Shown here piece by piece: positions 42,601 to 50,555 of a stretch of 50,555 bases of DNA (the stretch's first letter is position 1; every line of letters begins with the position of its first letter). This stretch comes from an uncultured Lachnospiraceae bacterium (GTDB taxonomy: Bacteria > Bacillota > Clostridia > Lachnospirales > Lachnospiraceae): positions 1-50,555 of the forward strand of contig URMK01000053.1 of assembly GCA_900548905.1 (NCBI GenBank). The letters run 5' to 3'. Under the pieces are notes generated by a model, which was not told the origin of the DNA, did not search any database, and was given only the letters and a program-made list of their open reading frames with translations. The position numbers and the translations under genes are program-made.

Positions 42601-43494
42601 CTATCCCTTCAGGGATCCGATCATAACACCCTTCACAAAATGTTTCTGTACAAAGGGATACAAAATCAGCACCGGCAGGGAAGAAACAATAATCACGCCG
42701 TACTTGATCGTCCTGGCAATCTGCTTCATCAGTTCGACGGCTTCCGGATCGGCCACCGACGGATCCACCGACTGGCCGCTGATGAGGATATCACGCAGAA
42801 TAAGCTGCAGGGGATATAATTTGGCATCGCTCACGTAAATCAACCCGTTAAAAAAGGAATTCCAGTGGCCTACCGCATAGTATAGGACCATGATTGCAAT
42901 AATGGCCTTGGATAAGGGAAGGACAATTTTAATAAAATACTGGAAAATACTGCAGCCGTCAATTTCCGCCGCTTCCTGCAGCTCCGGCGGCATTGTATTC
43001 AGGAAAAAGGTACGGCACAGAATCAGGTTGAATACGGAAAAAGATCCGAGAATCATGAGTACATAGGGTGTATTAACAAGATGCAGCCCTTTTACCACCA
43101 GATAGGTGGGAATCAGGCCTCCGGAGAAATATTTGGTGACAATCAGCATTTTCATCACAAATCCCCGTCCCGCCATATCGGTCCTGGACAGGGCATAGCC
43201 CGCCGGAATGGTAATCGTCAGCGCGACCAGCGTACCGAAAAGGGTATAGCGGATGGTATTATAATAGCCGCTCCAAATCCTCTGATCCCGGAAAATATAA
43301 CGGTAGCCCTCCAGCGTAATCCCTTTGGGCCAGAACAGCACCTGTCCCGATGCCACCAGATCGGGATCACTGACGGACGCAATCACAACGAACAGCAGCG
43401 GATACAGAATCAGCAGGGATATGAGGGCTACACTCGCATATACGATAAAGGTAAACACATAATCCGATCGGTTATTCTTCCATTTTAAAAGCAT
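42601..43494 (-). CDS. Sugar ABC transporter permease, LplC/YtcP type
   Basis: A 297-aa inner-membrane permease with about six membrane segments and the EAA loop ELQEAAEIDGCSIFQYF. It belongs to the carbohydrate uptake transporter-1 family and pairs with the upstream LplB-type permease. The ATG at 43494 follows GGGAGG. The ATPase is not here and may be a shared MsmK-like protein. Confidence 0.93.
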   Translation of the reverse strand: MLLKWKNNRSDYVFTFIVYASVALISLLILYPLLFVVIASVSDPDLVASGQVLFWPKGITLEGYRYIFRDQRIWSGYYNTIRYTLFGTLVALTITIPAGYALSRTDMAGRGFVMKMLIVTKYFSGGLIPTYLVVKGLHLVNTPYVLMILGSFSVFNLILCRTFFLNTMPPELQEAAEIDGCSIFQYFIKIVLPLSKAIIAIMVLYYAVGHWNSFFNGLIYVSDAKLYPLQLILRDILISGQSVDPSVADPEAVELMKQIARTIKYGVIIVSSLPVLILYPFVQKHFVKGVMIGSLKG

Positions 43495-43507
43495 CGCTTT
43501 TCCTCCC

Positions 43508-44461
43508 TTACCATAAGCTCACATCCGACGTCCTGCGGGCAATCCGGTTCACCGCCAGCAGAAGAATCAGGTTGATGATATTGTTAAACAGGCCGATAGC
43601 CGCAGAATAGCTGAACTGGCCGCTCTGGATGCCGATCTTATACACATAAGTGGATATGATTTCCGAATAATCCAGGTTGACGCTGTTCTGCAAAAGGAAG
43701 GCCTTTTCAAACCCTACATCCATGATTTCACCGGCTCTCATAATGAGCATGATAACCATGGTGGGTACGATGGAAGGGATATCGATATAAAGCATACGCT
43801 GGAATTTGGTGGCCCCGTCCACCCTGGCCGCTTCATGCAGCTCAGGCCCCACCGATGTCAGCACGGATATGTACATGATGGATCCCCAGCCTATACTCTG
43901 CAGCACGCCGGACCATACATAAATATGCCGGAAATTCCTGGGATTGGACAGGAACGCCACGGGATCGATCCCAAGCAGCGCAAGGATCTGGTTCACTATC
44001 CCGTCGCTTGCCAGGAAAATCAGGATCATGCCGCAGAACACAACGGTGGATATAAAATGCGGTGCGTAGGTGATCATCTGTGCCGCTTTCTTGCATTTGG
44101 CATTGGTCACATAGTTCAAAAACAACGCAAACAGAATGGGGAGGGGAAATCCCGCCGCCAGGGAATAGATACTAAGCGCCAGCGTATTCCATAATAGATC
44201 CTTAAACTGGTAAGATCCGAAAAAGGTCTGGAAATGCTTCCAGCCGACCCACGGGCTTCCCCATATTCCGTCCAGGGCCCGGTAATCCTTAAAGGCCAGC
44301 TGGATTCCGTACATGGGAAGATAATTAAATAAAATAATATAAATAAGCATAGGCAGAATAAATAAATAACACACCCAGCTTTTTTTCAACAGCCGCATAC
44401 TGCTTTTCCCGGCGCCTTTTCTTCTGCTGCCGGATCGTCTCAGGGGCTTACTGCCTGTCAT
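43508..44461 (-). CDS. Sugar ABC transporter permease, LplB type
   Basis: A 317-aa permease with about six membrane segments and the EAA loop LHEAARVDGATKFQRML. ATG at 44461 (MTGSKPL) follows GGAGGAG; a longer frame to 44578 runs into intergenic sequence. It lies 185 bp after the solute-binding protein gene, with a 55-bp repeat in between. Confidence 0.92.
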   Translation of the reverse strand: MTGSKPLRRSGSRRKGAGKSSMRLLKKSWVCYLFILPMLIYIILFNYLPMYGIQLAFKDYRALDGIWGSPWVGWKHFQTFFGSYQFKDLLWNTLALSIYSLAAGFPLPILFALFLNYVTNAKCKKAAQMITYAPHFISTVVFCGMILIFLASDGIVNQILALLGIDPVAFLSNPRNFRHIYVWSGVLQSIGWGSIMYISVLTSVGPELHEAARVDGATKFQRMLYIDIPSIVPTMVIMLIMRAGEIMDVGFEKAFLLQNSVNLDYSEIISTYVYKIGIQSGQFSYSAAIGLFNNIINLILLLAVNRIARRTSDVSLW

Positions 44462-44595
44462 ACTGCTCCTCCTCTGTCTAAAACCGGGAAAGGCCGGGTC
44501 ATATGCTCCTGCACATATCACTCCGGCCTCCCCTGTAATATCTGCCCTGCCGGCTGGCGGCGGACAGGAAAGGCGCAACCGCGCGCACTTCCTGC

Positions 44596-44650
44596 GGCCT
44601 TGCAGCCCTCATGCATGGTGTCGCCCGGCGGACCGGGCATAAACGTTTAC
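44596..44650. repeat. 55-bp hairpin repeat, copy 3
   Basis: Read leftward it opens GTAAAC, holds GCCCGG-TCCG-CCGGGC and gives the binding-protein gene its TAA stop (44647-44649). The outer stem is less conserved than in copy 1. Confidence 0.8.
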
Positions 44651-46332
44651 TTTCCGGAATAGGAATCCACATATTCCTGGCAAAGAGCGGTATATTCCTC
44701 TGCTTTCAGGTTTTCCAGGTTTTTAAGATGGGCGTTCCACTTCTCTTCATCAATGCCGTTAATAACGGAATCCGCAATAAACTTCTCCAGATAGGTATCT
44801 ATATCGGCAATCAGAATCGCCCTTCTTTCCGCATTTTCCAGGCTCGCCGTCCCTGCGGGCAGGCCGATTACGCCGAAGGGTATCTGATCCTTAACCGCCT
44901 GAAGCTTCCAGTCATGAGGCCATTTATCATCATACTGCAGCGCCTGATCGTATTCATTCCTCCAGAGAGATGGAGTGGAACCCGCAAAGCTCTCCGCATT
45001 CCGGTACTCGGGAACCGATTTGTACCCGCCGTTGGCCTCCAGAACCTCAGGTGTCATAGTCAGGAACTGGGGAACCTCTTTTCCGTTTTCCTCCAGGATT
45101 TCCCACCATACGCCTTCAGCGCCCCTGCCCCAGGTAAGAGCCATTTCCAATGTGGAATTGATATAATCGTACCAGCGTACCAGAGCTTCCGGATTCTTAC
45201 AGTTTCTGCTGATGGCAAAACCGCCTGTCTTGGTCACATTATTGATTCCCACCATCCGGGTTCCGTCTTTTCCCTTTAGGACTGGAACCGCCTGATACCG
45301 GCCTTCCCCTGCAGCCCCGTTGTCCACGCTGCATTCATCCCCGGAATAACCGGCCATCACACCGATAACATCCCCGGAAGCCCCTCTTGCGCTGTACTGC
45401 TCATCGCTCATGGTAAATACATCCTTGTCTATCAGACCTTCCTTGTATAAATCATGCATCCAGACAAGGGCATCATAATATCCCTGTTCTCCTGCGCTGA
45501 AGGTCACCTTTCCGTCCTTGGTAAATACGTGGTATTCATTCTCCACAACGCCAAATGGCCCGAACAGATTTTCCATTGCCGTTCCCCAGCCCCAGGCTTT
45601 TGCAAAGGTAAGAGGAATTTCGTCTTTCGCGCCGTTGCCATTGGGATCTCCGTCCCGGAAAGCCACGAGCACATCCTTGAACTCCTCCGGAGTCTGCGGC
45701 ATTTCCTTCCCTACTGCTTCCAGCCAGTCCGTATTGATCCAGAACTGGGAATCAATGATATTGTGGGTGGATTCATCCCCTATAGGCAGGCAGTGGATTT
45801 TTCCGTCCGGTGCAACCAGGCTTGCCGGATAATCGTCCCTGCTGTCGAAAAAAGCGGTAACGGCAGGTGCATAGCTTTCCAGATAGTCATCCAGCGGCGC
45901 CAGCTGTTCGTAATTCCTTGCCATGTCCACATCGCCCAGCACCGCATCCGGAAGGCTGTCCGTACTGAACATGATATTGATTTTTTCCTGCCAACCCGAC
46001 TGGGGGATTTCCACCCATTCAATATGTACGTTTGTCGCTTCCTCCGCAGCTGTCACACAGGCCTTATCCGCAGCTGCCTTTAAAGTGCTTCTCTGGGGAA
46101 CCGCAATGGTAAAGGTTTCCTTTTCCTTCAAAATGGGTAGCCCTTCCGCATTGAAGTTGCTGTCCGTACTGCCTCCCGCTTCCGCCCCGGACTGTACCTG
46201 GGTTTCCGTTTTCGGATCCCCCTGCTCCTCTCCCGGCGTTCCTGCCTTTCCCGCGCATCCCATCAGGGTACTGCCCAGAAGCACCGCACTCATTACTATG
46301 GCTCCTGTTTTTGTCATTGTTTTTCTTTTCAA
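44647..46332 (-). CDS. Lipoprotein extracellular solute-binding protein
   Basis: A 561-aa substrate-binding protein with a basic N-terminus, a hydrophobic stretch and lipobox LMGC at about 23-26, then a Gly/Ser/Thr linker. The body fits LplA-type oligosaccharide-binding proteins. I keep the TTG start at 46332, which has AGGAGG seven bases upstream; the ATG six codons later has poorer spacing. It should deliver a (probably sulfated) sugar to the LplB/LplC permease. Confidence 0.9.
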   Translation of the reverse strand: MKRKTMTKTGAIVMSAVLLGSTLMGCAGKAGTPGEEQGDPKTETQVQSGAEAGGSTDSNFNAEGLPILKEKETFTIAVPQRSTLKAAADKACVTAAEEATNVHIEWVEIPQSGWQEKINIMFSTDSLPDAVLGDVDMARNYEQLAPLDDYLESYAPAVTAFFDSRDDYPASLVAPDGKIHCLPIGDESTHNIIDSQFWINTDWLEAVGKEMPQTPEEFKDVLVAFRDGDPNGNGAKDEIPLTFAKAWGWGTAMENLFGPFGVVENEYHVFTKDGKVTFSAGEQGYYDALVWMHDLYKEGLIDKDVFTMSDEQYSARGASGDVIGVMAGYSGDECSVDNGAAGEGRYQAVPVLKGKDGTRMVGINNVTKTGGFAISRNCKNPEALVRWYDYINSTLEMALTWGRGAEGVWWEILEENGKEVPQFLTMTPEVLEANGGYKSVPEYRNAESFAGSTPSLWRNEYDQALQYDDKWPHDWKLQAVKDQIPFGVIGLPAGTASLENAERRAILIADIDTYLEKFIADSVINGIDEEKWNAHLKNLENLKAEEYTALCQEYVDSYSGK

Positions 46333-46552
46333 AACAATCCCTCCTATAAATACACTGACCTATTACGTAACCTTTCCGATACGGAACCGGACGGCATCAC
46401 CGCCGGCCTTTTCGGAAGATGTCTGTAGCATACCCCTGTTTACGCATTTCGGCTATCTCCTGCTGTTGAACATTATCCCACTCTCATGCATATCATACCG
46501 TCCTGCTTTCCATTATCCTTTTCTCTTGTACCGATTCATCAAACCGATATGC

Positions 46553-48574
46553 CTACATCCTGCTTTTCCATATATTTTCCCGGTACCCTCCCGGCGTTAT
46601 CCCTTCATATTTCTTAAACATCTCTATAAATACGGTACTGTTCCCGTATCGGAGGAGCTGGGCTATCTCCGAAATCTTTTTATCACTGTCGGCCAGCAGT
46701 TCTTTGGCCCGATCCAATTTAATCTTATCCACATACTGGGATATGCTGACCTGCATATTCTTTTTGAAAAAATGGCTGAGATTAGAAACGGACGTATCAA
46801 AATATGCCGCCATATATTTCACGGTAAAATTATCATCCAGATAATGCGCATGGATATAATCCAGGATGTCCGCAATATTCTTTTTCCTGTAATTTCCCTG
46901 GAAGGCATCGCTTCCATTCCCTTCCTCTTCCCGGGAAAGAGCGGCCTGCTCCCCAATCATCCGCTCAAAAAAACGGTCCATTCCCTCTTTGCTCAGTTCT
47001 GCATTCTCTTTTCCGGAAAAAAAATCGCCGGGCTCCCGGCTCAGGATATGCATCACCTCCCAGGCAATGCACAGGGCCATGCTTTCCTTGACTTCGGAAG
47101 CGATATCCTTCAGTTCGGTAAGCAGGATGATCGTACGCACCGAATCGGAAAGCCCCGCCGCCTCTTTAAGCGCCTTCAGCTCCTGTTTCGGGAACTGTTG
47201 TTCCTGATGTTGTTCCCGGCGCAGTTCCTTTCTCGCTTCCTCATAGGAAAGGCGGATCTTACTCACATCCGTGGTAATCCTTCCCACACCCAGCTTCACG
47301 CCGTTCCCGGAAAGCTTTTCCAGCCTGCGTGTGATCTCCCCGATGGATTCATCGGAACAGACCAGGTACACATATATTTCTTCAAACAGCACGACCCGAT
47401 AGGCCGTGGAAGCGCTGTAGTCATTCATTTGGCTGCCAAACAGCTGATATAACTCCCTGTTCTCTTCTATCTGCGGGAAAACGGCAAAAAACAGATGCCT
47501 TCTGTTAATATGGATACTGCTCCTCAGACAGCGCTCCCAAAGCTCATCCCCGGGTATCACTTCCTTGGTTAGCAGTTCATACAGACAGTTTTCCGCCCGC
47601 AGCAGGTTCCTTTCCTCCTCCAGCATTTCATTATTGTCCAGCAGGCTCCGGAACGACTGGTACTTCTTCCTGGAATAATAGAATGCCAGGAAAAGTCCCA
47701 CAAAAACGGAACAGAGTATCCAGATTCCGTAGCCTTTAAAATAGCTTACGGCGCTTCTGGATATCTCCGCTTTGGACACAAAGGTCATGGCGGAAAAGCC
47801 TGATTCCATATCCGTGACGTTCGTGTAGTATTCCTCCCCGTCCAGAATCGTTTCCCAGCCCCTCCCGCCTTCCAGGAGCACGCGGTTATCGCCTTTCCTG
47901 GAAGAAAAAAGCAGCTGATCCTGAAAAGAGATTAAAGTAATATCCTCATAGGGCAGTCCGGTACCTCCGAACTGTTCCATCAGTTTGCTGTCCCGTATCA
48001 CATATAAAAGATACTGGGTATCGGATTTCCCTTTTTCCACCCAGGTTACTAAAGGACAGATAATCACAATTCCCGTACTGCTTCCCCCGTAAAGCTCCGC
48101 CTTTACCGCATACAGCACCCTGTCCTCCATGCGGCTGAACAGATTTCTGTCCAGACGGCAGATCCGGGAAAAGAACAATTCCTCCGTAAGGGTTCCTCCG
48201 GAGGAAATGATCTTATTCTCTCCGTCGCAGATGTAATAATACATGCTGTCCACAAAGGGGAAGGTACTTTCCTTCTTTTTTAGATCCTCCGCCATCTCCA
48301 GATAGGATACCGGCGGTTTTTCGGAATACTGCCTGTTGTAGATTTTGCTGTAGCGGCAGTCCGCATTAAAAGCACTGATTACCGCCATCTGCTGCTTAAA
48401 ATAATCCGCCTGCCGCTCCGCCGACACGACGGTCTCGTCCATAATCTTCTTATAGTGCTGTCTGTGCACCATATAAAATACACTGAAGCTGACAAGCAGA
48501 AGCGGAATCAGCAGCACTATATTATAAGTGATCACAAATCGCAGATAACTGACATTTTTATCTCTTTTTTCCAT
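46553..48574 (-). CDS. Membrane-bound AraC-type regulator
   Basis: A 673-aa protein: a membrane helix at about 15-37, an extracellular sensor region (about 40-290), a second helix (about 295-315), a cytoplasmic linker and a C-terminal AraC DNA-binding domain (about 570-665, ending SNLSHFFKKN...TPGGYRENIW). This YesN/AraC-like one-piece regulator probably senses the sulfated sugar and controls the downstream transport/sulfatase genes. ATG at 48574 is preferred; GGGGAG precedes it. Confidence 0.9.
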   Translation of the reverse strand: MEKRDKNVSYLRFVITYNIVLLIPLLLVSFSVFYMVHRQHYKKIMDETVVSAERQADYFKQQMAVISAFNADCRYSKIYNRQYSEKPPVSYLEMAEDLKKKESTFPFVDSMYYYICDGENKIISSGGTLTEELFFSRICRLDRNLFSRMEDRVLYAVKAELYGGSSTGIVIICPLVTWVEKGKSDTQYLLYVIRDSKLMEQFGGTGLPYEDITLISFQDQLLFSSRKGDNRVLLEGGRGWETILDGEEYYTNVTDMESGFSAMTFVSKAEISRSAVSYFKGYGIWILCSVFVGLFLAFYYSRKKYQSFRSLLDNNEMLEEERNLLRAENCLYELLTKEVIPGDELWERCLRSSIHINRRHLFFAVFPQIEENRELYQLFGSQMNDYSASTAYRVVLFEEIYVYLVCSDESIGEITRRLEKLSGNGVKLGVGRITTDVSKIRLSYEEARKELRREQHQEQQFPKQELKALKEAAGLSDSVRTIILLTELKDIASEVKESMALCIAWEVMHILSREPGDFFSGKENAELSKEGMDRFFERMIGEQAALSREEEGNGSDAFQGNYRKKNIADILDYIHAHYLDDNFTVKYMAAYFDTSVSNLSHFFKKNMQVSISQYVDKIKLDRAKELLADSDKKISEIAQLLRYGNSTVFIEMFKKYEGITPGGYRENIWKSRM

Positions 48575-48628
48575 TTTCCCCACTCCCCGGTCATTATATA
48601 TTCCATTCTTTCTATTTCCCCATAATTT

Positions 48629-48634
48629 ATTATA
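48629..48634 (-). promoter_or_regulatory. -10 box of the AraC-type regulator gene
   Basis: TATAAT read leftward, about 55 bp before the start. No good -35 is seen at 16-18 bp, so the promoter may need an activator. Confidence 0.4.
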
Positions 48635-48723
48635 CCGGAATCCCTTTTCCCCCTCTACCTTTGTTTTTTGAATATAACCTCATGCAATTGAACGATATGG
48701 AACCTTTGCATACATAAAGACGC

Positions 48724-48783
48724 AAAAAAAGCCTTCCCTTCCGCCGCCATAAATATCATTTATGGCCGGCGGAAGAAAAGGCA
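48724..48783 (-). terminator. Terminator of tyrS
   Basis: A long stem with GCCTTTTCTTCCGCCGGCC at 48783-48765, followed by seven T residues read leftward. Confidence 0.85.
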
Positions 48784-48825
48784 TGTTGCTTTTACCGCTA
48801 CGCTTCCTTACGGTCCGGAACGTTT

Positions 48826-50049
48826 TTATTTTATCACAATACGTTTAAAATTCTTCTTGCCGCGCTTAAGGACCTTACCATCTCCATGGAAGTCCTCTCC
48901 GGCAAACACAGCCCTGAAATCTTCAACCTTCTCCCCTTCCATAGTCACACCGCCCTGCTCCACCGCACGGCGTCCTTCGGAACGGGAGGCTACCAGTCCG
49001 GATTTCACCAGCAGATCCAGGATATCGATACTGCCGTCCGTAAGATCCGCTTCCGACAGCTGTGCGGTAGGCATTTCCGCCGCATTCCCGCCGCCGAAGA
49101 GGGCTCTTGCGCTTTCCTGTGCTTTGTCCGCTTCCTCTTCATCATGCACCAGCTTGGTCAGTTCAAAAGCGAGGATTTCCTTTGCCCGGTTAAGCTGGCT
49201 GCCTTCCCACTTATCCATTTCGTTAATCTGTTCAATCGGAAGGAACGTGAGCATACGGAGACATTTGAGTACATCCGCATCGGAAATATTTCTCCAGTAC
49301 TGGTAGAATTCAAAAGGGGAAGTTTTGTTGGGATCCAGCCATACGGCACCCTTCTGGGTCTTGCCCATTTTCTTCCCTTCCGAATTCAAAAGCAGGGTAA
49401 TCGTCATGGCATAGGCGTCCTTGCCCAGCTTCCTGCGGATCAGCTCTGTTCCTCCCAGCATATTGCTCCACTGGTCATCCCCGCCGAACTGCATATTACA
49501 GCCGTATTTCTGGAACAGCTGCAGGAAATCGTAACTCTGCATGATCATGTAATTGAATTCCAGGAAACTTAATCCCTTTTCCATACGCTGCTTGTAGCAC
49601 TCTGCCGTCAGCATGCGGTTTACGGAAAAACACGCGCCCACGTCACGGAGCAGTTCCACATAATTCAAATCCAACAGCCAGTCCGCATTGTTGGCCAGAA
49701 TAGCCTTTCCATCCGAAAAGTCAATGAACTTGCTCATCTGCTGACGGAAGCATTCACAGTTATGGTCAATGGTTTCCCTGGTCATCATGGTACGCATATC
49801 GCTTCTTCCGGAAGGGTCCCCGATCATCCCGGTTCCGCCGCCTAAAAGGGCAATGGGCTTGTTGCCCGCCATCTGCAGTCTTTTCATGAGACATAAAGCC
49901 ATAAAATGTCCTACATGAAGGCTGTCCGCCGTGGGATCAAAACCAATATAAAAGGTTGCCTTGCCTGCATTCACCAGCTCCCGTATCTCTTCTTCATCTG
50001 TGAGCTGCGCCAATAAACCGCGGGCTCTTAATTCTTCAAATACCTGCAT
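48826..50049 (-). CDS. tyrS: Tyrosyl-tRNA synthetase
   Basis: A 407-aa class I synthetase: FDPTADSLHVGHF (HIGH-type), KMGKT (KMSKS-type), and a C-terminal S4-like RNA-binding domain (RSEGRRAVEQGGVTMEG). ATG at 50049 is preferred; the longer frame to 50169 reads through the T-box leader. Controlled by the T-box upstream. Confidence 0.96.
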   Translation of the reverse strand: MQVFEELRARGLLAQLTDEEEIRELVNAGKATFYIGFDPTADSLHVGHFMALCLMKRLQMAGNKPIALLGGGTGMIGDPSGRSDMRTMMTRETIDHNCECFRQQMSKFIDFSDGKAILANNADWLLDLNYVELLRDVGACFSVNRMLTAECYKQRMEKGLSFLEFNYMIMQSYDFLQLFQKYGCNMQFGGDDQWSNMLGGTELIRRKLGKDAYAMTITLLLNSEGKKMGKTQKGAVWLDPNKTSPFEFYQYWRNISDADVLKCLRMLTFLPIEQINEMDKWEGSQLNRAKEILAFELTKLVHDEEEADKAQESARALFGGGNAAEMPTAQLSEADLTDGSIDILDLLVKSGLVASRSEGRRAVEQGGVTMEGEKVEDFRAVFAGEDFHGDGKVLKRGKKNFKRIVIK

Positions 50050-50102
50050 TTTCTTATCTCCTTTTCTTTTTACGTAATACCGGCACAACAAAATACCTAA
50101 AA

Positions 50103-50408
50103 ACAAAAAAAATCCTTCTTTCCGGAAAATCCGGAAAAAAGGACGAGTGTCAGATACCCGTGTTACCACCTTTGTTCACAGCCGGCTCACGCCGCCTGCC
50201 TCTTCAAGTACGACTGTTCGATATCCGGCCTGCAGTCCGTCCATATACCAGTGATACTCTTCGCAAAATAACGGTTGCTCACCGTCGCAGCCTACTCTCA
50301 CATGATTTTGGTGCGAAACTCCGGGATGTATTCGGGAAAGCCTCTCCTGCGCCTCTCATCTGCCGGCCGCTTTCTGTAGGTTCTTCTTTTCCTTACTTCT
50401 TCCCATCA
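50103..50408 (-). promoter_or_regulatory. Tyrosine T-box riboswitch
   Basis: Stem I opens with GGGAAGAAGTA, the specifier loop GAATACA presents UAC (Tyr) at 50330-50328, the T-box sequence AAAGGTGGTAACACGG is at 50173-50158, and a terminator (TCCTTTTTTCCGGA paired with TCCGGAAAGAAGGA, then eight or more T) ends at about 50103. Uncharged tRNA-Tyr would favour the antiterminator and read-through into tyrS. Confidence 0.9.
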
Positions 50409-50433
50409 CAGTTTTTAGAAAATGATTCATTTC

Positions 50434-50461
50434 ACTATAAACTATCGTTAATGTAACACAA
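50434..50461 (-). promoter_or_regulatory. Promoter of the tyrS T-box leader
   Basis: Read leftward, TTGTGT (50461-50456), 16 bp, TATAGT (50439-50434). The rest of the window to 50555 holds no gene I can support. Confidence 0.5.
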
Positions 50462-50555
50462 TCCCCTGTTCCTGTCAATAGCCCTGTTTATTTTGGGTGC
50501 AGATAAAAAAGTTTGGCGTCGCCCGGCCCTGCTTCCCTGTGCGTCCTGCTGCCCT

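Noticed and set aside
45923..47452. 509-codon + strand frame across two genes
   Set aside because: Antisense to the binding protein and regulator; no protein family recognised.

Overview
The window reads as chromosomal DNA of an anaerobic, endospore-forming Lachnospiraceae-type Clostridium; that placement is inference. Evidence is a class III (anaerobic) ribonucleotide reductase, a group-B-type [FeFe] hydrogenase, FeoAB, a Bce-type resistance module, sporulation genes (cotJABC, a SpoVAF/GerA homologue, spoIVA), sulfatases with a multi-sugar ABC importer, and roughly 50% G+C. I see no rRNA, tRNA, CRISPR array, prophage or intact transposase gene.

Layout. 1-2.96 kb (+): end of a mobile repeat, then an alpha/beta hydrolase overlapping a membrane-anchored acyltransferase-like protein. 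3.0-6.9 kb (-): a Cys-rich probable spore-coat protein with a sigma-K-like promoter, then a GH13-like protein that has lost its catalytic motifs, DUF5662 and an I-site-less GGDEF protein in one overlapping operon. 6.9-7.5 kb: a duplicated 68-bp hairpin repeat and a DUF1292 gene (+). 7.5-14.8 kb (-): UvrD/PcrA-like helicase, gltX, [FeFe] hydrogenase, feoB and feoA, with a Fur box at the feoAB promoter. 14.9-16.3 kb (+): a small unknown protein and cotJA-cotJB-cotJC. 16.5-21.8 kb (-): SpoVAF-like protein, dut, nrdG and nrdD, with paired NrdR boxes and a leader of about 390 nt. 21.8-28.1 kb (-): aminotransferase, WYL regulator, a 56-aa membrane protein, rnhA, a membrane MutS-like ATPase, an MBL hydrolase and a Gre factor. 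28.4-35.1 kb (-): an AzgA-like purine permease, a 251-bp MITE, and a BceAB-type transporter with its two-component system and a recognisable operator. 35.2-39.7 kb (-): amidohydrolase, cytidine deaminase and purine nucleoside phosphorylase (nucleoside salvage), then spoIVA with a sigma-E-like promoter. 39.7-48.6 kb (-): a sulfated-glycan locus with an AraC-type membrane regulator, a lipoprotein binding protein, two permeases and two sulfatases without signal peptides. 48.8-50.5 kb (-): tyrS behind a tyrosine T-box.

The least expected signal is a family of tiny mobile repeats. A 251-bp palindromic element at 29944-30194 has GTAAC...GTTAC ends and a perfect 8-bp target duplication. At 26726-26755, 27586-27615 and 21767-21796 lie 30-bp versions made only of the two ends, two with perfect 8-bp duplications and one with 7 of 8. 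A second 55-bp hairpin repeat occurs three times, each time supplying the TAA stop codon of the upstream gene. Other notable points are the SpoVAF gene, whose ribosome-binding site lies in a terminator hairpin with a sigma-G-like promoter positioned to start inside its loop, and the GH13 pseudoenzyme.
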